A stretch of DNA of 64,000 nt from Halichondria panicea (Eukaryota; Porifera; Demospongiae; Suberitida; Halichondriidae), in NCBI RefSeq assembly GCF_963675165.1, contig NC_087377.1, positions 7,705,122 through 7,769,121 of the forward strand. The letters are read 5' to 3'. Made by a program: the position numbers and the translations under genes. The notes beneath the pieces are model-generated. The model saw only the letters and a program-made list of their open reading frames with translations. It did no database searches and had not been told where the DNA came from. This document shows positions 35,141-45,091 of the stretch, one piece after another. Position 1 is the stretch's first letter. Every line of letters begins with the position of its first letter.

Positions 35141-36110
35141 CAGTAATGCATGATGCTGTTTGGGTCGTACTCGGATTGCTCTGTTTCATTAATAGGAGTA
35201 TCAGTTTTACTCCTAAAAAATTGGTCACCAGCTTTTTGACATCCACCAATTCCGTTCCTCATGTTTTCTTTCCCAATGATGAATCGATAATGGTCACCTT
35301 CCTTCTGGCCCAGTATGTCCCAAAAGTTGGAGCGCTGGTGTTCGTGGTCTAATCCTAATACATGGCCGAATTCATGAATAACATTGCTTTTTTTGGCTTT
35401 GTCATCCAGATGGAGCAAGCTGAGGCTCATTGTAGCCCGACGACGATAGTTAGGGTCCAGGGCATCGTTTCCAACTAAAGACCAGCTCACAGTGTCTTTA
35501 GCTGCAAACGATCGACATGCACAAAAAGAATGAGCTGTATGATACGTATAACCTTGCAATACTAACTGCATAATTATATCATGTATACAGGAAGATCTAG
35601 AGGCTGCTGAATATAAAGGGTATAATAATTATTATGCTTCAGATCACCTAACTTTTGAATTGAGAATTCAATTCCCCTGAACCCGGTTGAAGTTAGGGGG
35701 TTTGTGAGAGAGATGATTACACGTATAGTTATTATCTGAAAAGAAGTGCCACGTAATTACTAGTCAAGGCCCCCATCCCTGCAATCACTACAAGGCAATA
35801 GCTAATCTGATAATGCCAGCAAAGATTTTTTTATAACTAACATGAGTCAAACCACACTCGAATGTGCGCATCCTGCTGCTGCTCTTTCATGATGGGGTCC
35901 AGAGAGATAATAGGGTAGAATTTAGAATTTTTATTCCACGGGTCTACCCAATCTAAAATTTGTGCAGGGTTTAACTGAAAACCACGATACGTCCAATTGT
36001 CTTCCGCAAGCACATTAGGATTCATGAAGTGGATCTTAAGTTCTTTGACAGCCCATAACTGGCTCAATCGCATTGACCCGTACAAGGCTTCAGGTGGTGG
36101 CTTGTCTGCT
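35141..36110 (-). CDS. Astacin-like zinc metalloprotease (partial)
   Basis: Two exons are clear: about 36110-35842 and 35501-35141, joined in phase 1 across a GTTAGT donor and TTTGCAG acceptor. The join restores IRVWFD|SSKDTVSWSLVG, the usual strand before the active site. The second exon has the full astacin signature VIHEFGHVLGLDHEHQR (HExxHxxGxxHE: three zinc-binding His and the catalytic Glu) and the Met-turn YDPNSIMHYW. It ends at GTAAGA just after the Met-turn. The first exon begins ...KPPPEALYGSMRLSQLWAVK; its start codon and any signal peptide are further upstream and were not found. A candidate first exon near 37063-37019 (ATG, GTAAGT donor) has the wrong phase. No exon follows the Met-turn before or after the MITE at 34665-35067, so the 3' end is missing or cryptic. 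The family is secreted or membrane-linked proteases; the substrate is unknown. Confidence 0.75.
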
Positions 36111-36129
36111 ATGAGATGTTGGCTAGTGT

Positions 36130-37930
36130 GAATTTCCTTTGTACAGAACTATAAGTAAAGAAAGTAGATCTATAATTATACATTTAGTAAAAATGCACCA
36201 GCTAAATTCCTTAATTTCTCTACAACTAGATGTATAATACTGAAACTTTGTTCGATAAAAAAAATTCGTTAGCACCATATGCATACTGACTACCGCAGGT
36301 GATGTAATTACAGCATTGATTAACTCAGACTGAACGCAAATTTTTTAGGTCCTAAAAAGCACCAACGGTTGCTGTTATGGCGCTTATAAAAAAGGCATGC
36401 CAAGGCAAGTGGCTTTTACTTTTTGGCCTATATAACTATTATGCGCATGCATCTGATGCATAGCTGTGTTCTATAACTGTCTAGATGCAGCTGTAATATA
36501 CATGCAGATACCAAAAATCAACATTAGATCCACCTGCATATTAAGAGACGGCACTACTAAATTAGCGCACTAGCTTTAATTGTTGGGCGGGTCGCTCCAA
36601 AGTGTAATTATTTTTCGAGCGCTGCAATTATAAGACTCTAATTAAGGCAACCCTCCAAATATGCAACACTTGCGAGCTTAGGCAATTTTATAAACGTAGT
36701 CATAAGAACAGCTGCGTTGACAATTAATTTTAATGTCGTGTCCTAAATAGAGGTAAATCTAGCCACACCCTAGCCTCGATTCTAGCCCATGCACTGGAAA
36801 ACACATTGTTCAAGTGGCCTGAAATCGATAAGTGAAGCTACCTCCAATTAGATGCGAACCTCTAAATATGCGACACCCAGGACTTAACATAATTTTTCAA
36901 CCTCCGAAAGAAGTGATTTCTGGCTTCGTAATTATTAAAAATGTCGCCTTAATTAGATCTAGTATGGTAGGTCTATGGTACTCACTGTTTAAGATTTAAC
37001 TAATTAGCTTAGACTTACAACATTACCAGCACCTTCTGATGATTCTATTACAAAGAATGTCATGAACACTCCTAAAAGTAGTGAGAACTGAGAAGCTGCT
37101 TGAAGGAAAGGATATATATTAATATAATAGGGTGAGAGAGATATCATTCACAACTGAGATACTATATAATTATACTGTATATTTTAGATAGTACACATGA
37201 TAGCTCTAATACACTAATTGAGAGGTACCTTGCATACTGCTAAATTCCATACATGAATCCTGAGCTTAGGTTCTAGTCTTTAATATATTTGGGGGGGATC
37301 CCCATTATCACCTGACGTGATTTGGGGTGTTGGGAGGAGGGTCCTAGTGCACTAGTGTTTTTAGGCCCCCCATATCTAGTGTTTAGGCACTTAGGGCCCC
37401 CCTAGAAAAGTCTGCAGTGTCAGGTCAAGAGAGCTGAGCACAACAGCTAGATGGGCGTGGCCCGCGCCCATCTACACAACAGAGCATGCATGGACACAGG
37501 TACGTTGAGTTAAGAAATACTGTAGAATAAATCTTTAGCGGGTCTTGCTACATATGCATGTATAGATCGTATAGAGGGCTATACTGTTAGACACGGTTTT
37601 GGAGGTGGCTGGGATTTAGAAGCACTGATCATGATTTAGTATCCCGAGCATAGCAACTCAGAATTTGTTACTCACAGCTAAACCGCTTCTGACACAATCT
37701 GAACCACCTCCGAAGGTGGGTCGAATAAAACCCGTTTAACAGGAATGCGATCCGGATTCCAACCCTGATTAATTAAAGGCCTCGTGTAAACAGGGCTTTA
37801 TAAGTCCGGCCCATAGTTTACTTCCTCTGAGGCACTTTTCCAATGTATTTCTCACGTATATATTTCCCATGTAGATCTTATCAATAGTGTCTAATTGGGT
37901 ATTTTTATATTTTTTATTTACTTCAGGTCC
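36130..37930. other. Intergenic or 5' region of the metalloprotease gene, no other gene seen
   Basis: AT-rich DNA. It may contain unrecognised upstream minus-strand exons of the metalloprotease gene. A weak inverted pair (TAGCCTCGATTCTAG near 36771 with GCCTGAAATCGATAAG near 36819) belongs to the AGCCTCG/CCAGGCC end family. Nothing else is supported. Confidence 0.4.
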
Positions 37931-38277
37931 TAGTCGAGCGTCGCCGCCCTCCTTGAAGGAGGTCGGGAATCAAGCCTATCCACAGTTTTGTTCTGGCCTG
38001 TTACGCAATAGTATCATGAATATCATTCATTCTATGTGAGTGCTAACCAATAGCGATAAATATCATTTATTAAAGTGGGTGTTGGCCTCGCCTCTCAGTC
38101 AATCCAACGTGTGCAAAATTCACACGTGGTACAGTTGAGTGGGTGTGATCAATCCCCTTGAGTACTGCAATCTGATTGGAGCTGGTGGAATTGTTGGAAT
38201 TCCTAACAACATAACAAAACTGTGGATAGGTCCCGACCTCCTTCCGGGCAACGGTAGAGGGCGGCGGCGCCCGACTA
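37931..38277. mobile_element. MITE (GTCGAGCGTCGCC ends), full-length copy
   Basis: Left end TAGTCGAGCGTCGCCGCCCT...AAGCCTATCCACAGTTTTGT; the right end is its inverse (ACAAAACTGTGGATAGG...GCGCCCGACTA). It is the undisrupted relative of the element at 24593-25652. The ORFs reading through it (38070-38408) are artefacts. Confidence 0.85.
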
Positions 38278-38600
38278 TTCAGGTCCCTGATTGTACACTT
38301 TTTATTTTGTATCAAGTACAATTTGGATCACTAGTAGGATCTAAGAGTGGTACCCTTACGCATCTGGAAATGTTTCCATCACCTTCTCACTTCCTACTAA
38401 CATTTTAATAAGTATCTCTGTCACAATCACTGGAATTGACCTGATGTTTGAGAGCAGTTTGATAAGTGAGTAAAATGTTGTTTCACCTTGCACTAGAGTC
38501 GTATATATATGCTCTTCAGGTATTAGTGATATTCAAAGACTTCTACCTGAAACTGCTTGTTCTGAGAGCATCAGTGTGTGTGGTCGTATTAATATATTAT

Positions 38601-40949
38601 ATGCTGTGGATTCTGTTTCTCCTGGGGCTCTACTGTACTTTGTTTCCACCACAAGTGCATGAGCCACTAAACTCATACAGCAGCATTATGTTGGCTGTGC
38701 CAAGAAATACGGGTGATAATTTCAGTATCAGTCACACACCTCCTGGAAGATACAGTGTCTTAGCTTTTGACCTGGAGAACAACAGTCTGCCAAGAATGCC
38801 ACTCTCTCTAGCATCTACAAGTGAAATACTGGAAGTGAGGACCTCACGAGGTACGTATATATAATAGTTGTACAATGTGCAATAATTATAATTATGTATT
38901 TGCTTTATGTAGAGTATACTAACTGCATGATGTGCACATGTCTGCATGATATTCAATGCCGAACATCAGATGTTTGTGTGTGTGCGTCTATGACAATGCA
39001 CTTTGGTGCATGCGTGCATCTCTAGGAACTGCTGCTCCCCTGCCCAGTAGTGTAGGAATCACTGCCGTTAAACTACTTTGTGGAGATGTCGAAGTGACTT
39101 GCTCTATACCTGAAACAAGCTGCCTAGTATTGGTGCATTCAATCAACTCTCCAGAACAAGTATTTGTCCGGCTCTTTAACTCCACTGATGTCCGAACTGT
39201 TGTCTTCTCTGTTGATCTCATTGGTCTGTGTATCAGTGCTTACTTGGGCAAAAAATGACTCGATATTTGACAGTCAGTTGTCCTTTGTCACCCAACTGAA
39301 AACACCCACCGGTAAGATGATTGAATGGTTGTGGGTATTAGGATTTGGTGCGCATAATTATAATTATAAGAAAACATTATTTGGCGTCATGTATTGAACC
39401 CAATTTGGTTTATTAGAATTGTTTACTCATTGCTCTTGTTGCAGCCGTTCTTCCTACTACAACCGTTCCCGCTACAACGTCCAATGTACAAACAAACCCA
39501 CCTCCTGAGATTGAGTCACGTCATCCACTTTCAACAGCAGTTATAGCTGGTAAGCACATACTGACTAAAGATATTGATATTCCAATAGTTTGTGAAAAAG
39601 CACTGCATGCGGGTACTGATGCCACGGTTGATCAGGTGCCAAAGCTTTACGGCAATATTAATGAAACTTCAGTACACTAGCAGACTATTAATAAATGCGC
39701 ATACAGTACAATTACACTTGCATGCAAGGAATGATGAAAACGAGTGGGAAATGATTGACCATGATTGTTGCCAAAAGGTGCCGAAAGTTCAAAGTCTAGT
39801 TATTAATGGCCGCAAAACTCATAAAACAGTGCGGGTTTGCAACTCTTGCAGATGCTAACGTTCTAGTGCAGAGCTATAACTACTAAGTAGAATAGCTATA
39901 TTCATAGATTTTGCTACGCACGAGTCTGCAACAAGCCTTCGAAGTAGGCAAACTAGCCATAACTCGAAAGAAGCAGTATTATGTTTGCAAATCCACTAAT
40001 TGCAATCCTAGAAAACGTGACTAGAAACCGAGGGGCCGGCAACAGGACTGGTGTTTCTAGCGTATACAAACGATCAATATTTCCAAGCATATAGATTTCT
40101 GGCTTCAATAATAGATTCCAGTATAGATTTCATGGATGGCTCTATGCTCTATATGTAGGCAAGAGGCCATGCCTTTTACCTGCGGGAGGGTTACTGTCGA
40201 CTATACCAGAGTCTGATCGACTGCTTGTCTTCACACTGCCTCCAATTCAGGCCTCTTTTGATTTGAGGCTATAATTATGAGGAAAGGCCACGCACACACT
40301 ACAGTATACCTCGCTGTGTATGCACATCCAAGGCATAATTACTTAGATACAGGGTATACTGCTAACAATGCACAGTAAAAACACATTCGTTACAGTAATA
40401 TAAAACATGCATGTTAAATAAAATGATTAGATAACATAAATAAAATGCATCTTTTGAGTAGAAATGACATACATTTCTGACACTAAAATATACGATGATT
40501 CATCAAGTGTTTTTGCTGTGTGTACACTTGTAGGGGTATCTATGGTGGTGGTGATTCTGCTATTGTTTGTAGTCACCACTGTTGCAGTTGTTGGAGCTTT
40601 GAGTAAAAGGAGACATCATGAAGGTACTTGGTATATACCTAAACAATTGTGTTCTCCTTGCATTGAACAATATTATTGACATGCAGTTGAGGTTCCAGAG
40701 TCAGATGGAAGAGTGGATTGGTCATCAACATTTGCAGGCATTGAGCAGCCCAACGAAGCTTATGCTTCAGTACTGAAGAATAACATTGCCTATGGGCAAA
40801 TAAAGAAACCACAGGGACAGAGGATCGATGACTCACAAGCCCCGGCAACATTAGAGGGAGAGTATGAGATCATTGAGCCAGTTCATGTGTACGAGGATGT
40901 GTTGCCTCAGGGAAAAGCAAGTCGTGCAAATTATGTTAACATTAACTGA
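38601..40949 (+). CDS. Single-pass receptor with tyrosine-rich (ITAM-like) tail, 5 exons
   Basis: Exons 38601-38850, 39026-39311, 39445-39549, 40534-40623 and 40687-40949 join through phase-1 introns. The start MLWILFLLGLYCTL is a good signal peptide. The ectodomain has PPGRYSVLAFDLENN, then a Cys-containing segment (VKLLCGDVEVTCSI...TSCLVLVHS) of Ig-like beta character, and a Thr/Pro stalk (VLPTTTVPATTSNV). Exon 4 is a membrane segment (GVSMVVVILLLFVVTTVAVV) followed by SKRRHHE. The 87-residue tail has YASV and YGQI spaced by six residues (ITAM-like; IAYGQI also fits the ITIM consensus), then YEII, YEDV and a C-terminal YVNI (Grb2 SH2 type YxN). Exon 2 needs one base less in the A6 run at 39250-39255 to stay open: its length is 286, and 285 would be in phase. 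Function in recognition or signalling is inference. Confidence 0.7.
39840..40030. repeat. Repeat fragment inside receptor intron
   Basis: GAGCTATAACTACTAAGTAG, AAACTAGCCATAACTCGAA and AATCCTAGAAAACGTGACTA match, in inverse orientation, the repeat at 2440-2560 and 3590-3700. It lies in the 984-bp intron before the membrane exon. Confidence 0.6.
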
Positions 40950-42240
40950 TTATGTATCCTACCGTAATTATACTTCATTTATTGTCTAGACATTTATACG
41001 TATAATTATGGGACAATCAATTCACTAAAACTCGAAAATTGTACAAAGTTACATAATACGATTACTAGAGCTGTTTAAAAATTGGTTTCCTGTTGTTATC
41101 TGTACCGGTGTATGCGTATAGCTCATCACTCATCTATGGCCTCTGTTTTGCCTCGAGTGTCATACAGTTAACTTATGGGACGAGAGTAGCTGTACTTATA
41201 CCGGCTATCGTTACGTACTTACACTAAATGTATGGTAGATCTAGTAGTCTAACTATGATTTGGGCTTTTCACACTGCTTATATTTTGATGGAGCATTATA
41301 CAATTCACTTTCCTTTGATAAAAGGTATAAAGTCGCGTATTTGTGGGGGTTCCAATTGTATAGTACTCAGTCACCGGTACTGCTTTTATAGAAAGCTATC
41401 CAGTATACCACTGCATGCATTAATGAATCGTATATACAGAGATTATAACTGCAGTGGGGTGTCGTGTACATTTCAATATTGGATGATTAAAATTGTGCAT
41501 GTATCGGGTGGATTCGTGACAATGCATGGAGAGAAAAAATCAGTGTTGAGTTTATTATTATTTTACTTGTTAGAGAGATGCACATGTAACAAAGCAAATT
41601 TTCGCTATAGGTTCCAAGTTGCATGTACAAGTTCACTTGTACCATGTGGACTCCGACGTACTAATGACTACCTCCTCAACTGTTCAGTCGCAGATCCTCT
41701 AGCTGTTTGATATGGCTCGCTCAGTTTCTTCCTCCCCCACCGACAAAATGACAAAATACATATTATACCGTGTCACATGCACTGACTGTGAGGATTAATT
41801 ATTCCTATATCAGTGAGTCTTGTATAATTATGTGTGTTCTTTTGAACCGATACTAAGTTCTCTCATGCATGCAGGCATAAGTATGTTTGACGTTCAACAG
41901 CCTGCATGCTAATCATAGTGACTGCCTGTTTCGTTTGTTGACAGGCCGGTATAACAAAGGAAGTAAAAAGTACACCCTAACGGAGTAACCCTATACATAC
42001 TAATTGTAATTATCTAGAATCAGTCATGATCTTCTGTGTATACAGCAATTGCTGTGTATACAGCAATTGCTGTGTATTATGATGGTTATAACTTATTGTG
42101 AAAATAATAATTATTCATTCATTCCTACGTATAGGGTAAAAACATTCAATCGAGGAAACTAGGTGCTACATTTCAGTGATACACTGAATCATGCATTGAA
42201 AGTATGTAGCTAGCTACATACATGTATAAAAGTTAATGAG
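40950..42240. other. Intergenic, no supported gene
   Basis: Includes a 160-codon plus-strand ORF (41228-41710) with no recognisable domain and no splice partners. Otherwise AT-rich DNA. Confidence 0.4.
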
Positions 42241-42270
42241 CTGATGCTGAAAAGCCTTAATTCCTTTAAA

Positions 42271-42562
42271 TTCTTGGGAATCTGTGTTCATAATAGATAC
42301 TATAAATATGTTGTGTTTGTTGATCTGCCCTGAGTGATACAAAGGGAACCATGCATGCACAAAGAATCTGAAATTACACCGTAGGAATTTACTGAACAGA
42401 CTGAACGGACTAAAAATGTTAGTCTGTTCATCAAATTCCTAGTGTGTAATTTGATATTCTTTGTGCATGCATGGTTCTTTTTGTATCACAGAGATTCTCA
42501 GGACAAATCAACAAACACAGCGTAATTCATAATTATTTATAGTATCTATGAACACAGCTTCC
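42271..42562. mobile_element. Foldback hairpin, ~140-bp arms
   Basis: The left arm starting TTCTTGGGAATCTGTGTTCA is mirrored by the right arm ending TGAACACAGCTTCCCAAGAA. Inner landmarks are GCATGCACAAAGAA near 42353 with its inverse near 42460, and AACAGACT near 42394 with AGTCTGTT near 42420. The centre is only about 20 bp. The right arm continues into the dispersed repeat shared with 29.7-30.1 kb. Confidence 0.8.
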
Positions 42563-42879
42563 CAAGAATTGGTGTCACCTCAGCTTTATGTTATCCCAAC
42601 TCCCTAATGTCCATGCACGTTTGCATGTTTTGCTGATTAATTATAGGCCTGTCAGTTATGCCGATAGCAAATCCTTGGAAATGTGCTGTTTCTGCTGCAT
42701 GTATATCAGTTTCAATCAACTCATCCCCTCCAGCCCCCTCATGACGACAACACCCCCACCAGTCACCCACGAGGCGTTTGTGCCCCTGCTCGTCCGAAGA
42801 GTGGGAGGATAATATCGCCACGTCACTATGCTTTGACGAGGGTAGAGTGACAAAATCTTCACCAACAATAAGACAAATC

Positions 42880-44060
42880 TTCAAATATCAAACTGGTGAT
42901 GTATTAACGTGCATTGCAGTCACTCTTATTGGGAGGAGATACTGACGGACATAGGGGAGCATGGGGAAATACAAGTGGTGTGTGTGCATGGGGACGCATT
43001 ATTAATTGATGAGAATCCCTTAATTCTAGAGTGAACTATTCAACTATACAGTAGTACTGTACTCTGCAACTGCTGCATGTCGATGATTTTATAAGTCATT
43101 TTAGTCGGGATTCTGTATACCCCCTTTCGTAATTCTACCTAAGTTTGAAGAATCATTAGTATGTCTCGAACACATTTTGCTAAAATTGATTTGTCTTTGC
43201 ATGGTACCGTACGCCTATACTGCAGAATTACTATACAATGTAAATTGTATGCATGAGTGCATGCCGGTATATACCATAGAAACTGATTAATAGCTTGACT
43301 GACTATGGGATAACATTACCGGTACATCCATGGCTGCTGATTGTAACCAATGATTGTACAGTCATGCATGGTTATGCCATTCGTAAGTGTTTATATATAA
43401 TTATGGTGTTGGTAGATATTCATGATTGTGCCAGCACAGCATGTGCTCTCATTATACTGATTATGCTCTTCGAAGTTTTCATCAATAACATATAATTTTC
43501 AAGTGATATATAGAAACAGGAATAAAAGCGCTGACGGCCGTGACGGGTTTGAGTATAACGTTAGTCCCACATTCATTTACATGTAATAGGTGGCATAAAG
43601 TTGGCTGCAATAAATAATTGGATGTGGTACAGTAGTATTAAACAACTTTTCATACGGCTGCATGGACGTGGTCTGATTAGTACCCTATTATAAGTCCCAC
43701 CCTGTGGGTATGCATGATGTATGTATGGCACGTATATATATGTATTGACGGGAACAAATTGATATGCATGCGTGTCTGCACTATAGAGGCCACTTTTTAT
43801 GTCACTGGGTTATTTGCATTGCAATTGCATTTAGTTCCTGCCCCTTTGTCTCAGTTTTGTGGGAAATACTCCCAAATTAGTCAAATGTTTACCGAATTAC
43901 CCATTTTTCTTGAGTCCTCATAATTATACTGCATATCCTTATAATTATGTTTTTCCCAAACGCGGCTGCATATAATGTGAGCATTGTGCGTTCCTTATAA
44001 ATTATGAGGAAATGCTCATAACTGGAGTAGTAAAACGGACTAGATCTACTCGATCTGTGT
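42880..44060. other. Intergenic, no gene seen
   Basis: AT-rich DNA with many GCATGC and ATAATTAT motifs and scattered short ORFs. Nothing is recognisable. Confidence 0.4.
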
Positions 44061-44063
44061 ATA

Positions 44064-44471
44064 CAGTAGACTCTCGCTATTCCGGCTCTCTGAAGTACGG
44101 CCACCTCGATATACCGGCCATTTGGCTTGGCACGGAATGCTAGCTATAATTATGTTTACTGCACAAAACTCACCCATGAAGTACGGCCACTCGCTATTCC
44201 GTTTACCGGCCAGTGCTGGCTGTCCCAAACAAGGTAATTTTATATACGGCCGGATATGACGTTTTGGGTGTGGTTTAGCAAATAAAATTGGATTACACTT
44301 AAATAGAGAACAGAATGATTCTTTATCCTCGAGACAAGAACCGCAAAGTAGTCATTAGATTCGAGGTAAGGTCGTTTTTAAGCCGCGGCTATTTCCTGAG
44401 CTACAGCACCTCGCTATTCCGGCCAAGGTGCATGTGGTCCCAAGGGTGACCAGATTAACGAGAGTCTACTG
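44064..44471. mobile_element. pogo/Tigger-like MITE, copy 2
   Basis: Ends CAGTAGACTCTCGCTATTCC and TTAACGAGAGTCTACTG, flanked by TA, colinear with the copy at 34665-35067 (shared interior ACTGCACAAAACTC, TGTTTTGGGTGTGG region and TTATCCTCGAG). Only the ends are inverted. Confidence 0.85.
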
Positions 44472-44749
44472 TACATAATTATTCCAAGGAATGCTTAACG
44501 CTCTACGCTTTTACTATAGTGTGTTGCAAAGATTCTGCAAACTCCAGTACACTCTGCATGGAGCAAACATGCATTCTACTAATTTTTTACTACCTTTTGC
44601 GGGAAGAAAACCTAAGAATTCACTCATGTGGCCCTCGGGATTATGTTGCTCCAGTGCAATATAATTTTATGGCATGCATGTTGCACGAGGGCGCCTGACT
44701 GCAATAACTAATATACATGTGGGGATGCGAGAGTCTTGTGATAATTATT

Positions 44750-45075
44750 AGTATCTTGTTATAATTATTGTACACACTGCTGACTTATTTAAGATAAGAG
44801 CGAAATAGTTATGTTTGTGATGAGATCATGAGCCATTGGTATGTGTCAATAACGCTTCATAGATTAATGTAAATTTGAACTGGGCTTCAATGTTTGTACA
44901 CAACAATTATTGTAAAATTCCAGATAGCTACTGGATTTTTGTAACGACGAAACAAACCCTTTAAATGCAGCTGCAAATACTAAGTGTCTGCAGATCCAGC
45001 TTGACCACAAACATAACTATTTCGCTCTTATCTTAAATAAGTCAACAGTGTGTACAATAATTATAACAAGATACT
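44750..45075. mobile_element. Foldback element abutting the Calx-beta gene start
   Basis: 44750-44819 and 45006-45075 are reverse complements over 70 bp with one mismatch (arm starts AGTATCTTGTTATAATTATT), spacer 186 bp. The right arm ends 16 bp before the ATG of the large Calx-beta gene, so the element must form part of that gene's 5' UTR or core promoter if the start is right. Confidence 0.85.
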
Positions 45076-45091
45076 CCTTGCTTTGACTGCT

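Noticed and set aside
35089-35352. Plus-strand ORF of 87 codons
   Set aside because: Antisense to the metalloprotease exon with the complete HExxHxxGxxHE signature.
37019-37063. Candidate first exon (ATG, GTAAGT donor) of the metalloprotease gene
   Set aside because: Ends in phase 0, whereas the next readable exon needs a phase-2 donor, and the peptide is not a convincing signal sequence.
39164-39397. Separate 77-codon ORF in the receptor gene
   Set aside because: Its useful part (NDSIFDSQLSFVTQLKTPT) is the second half of the receptor exon, displaced by the extra A at 39250-39255; not an independent gene.
41228-41710. 160-codon plus-strand ORF
   Set aside because: Long for the region, but no signal peptide, domain, repeat pattern or splice partners; Tyr/Cys/His-rich composition is that of translated AT-rich non-coding DNA.
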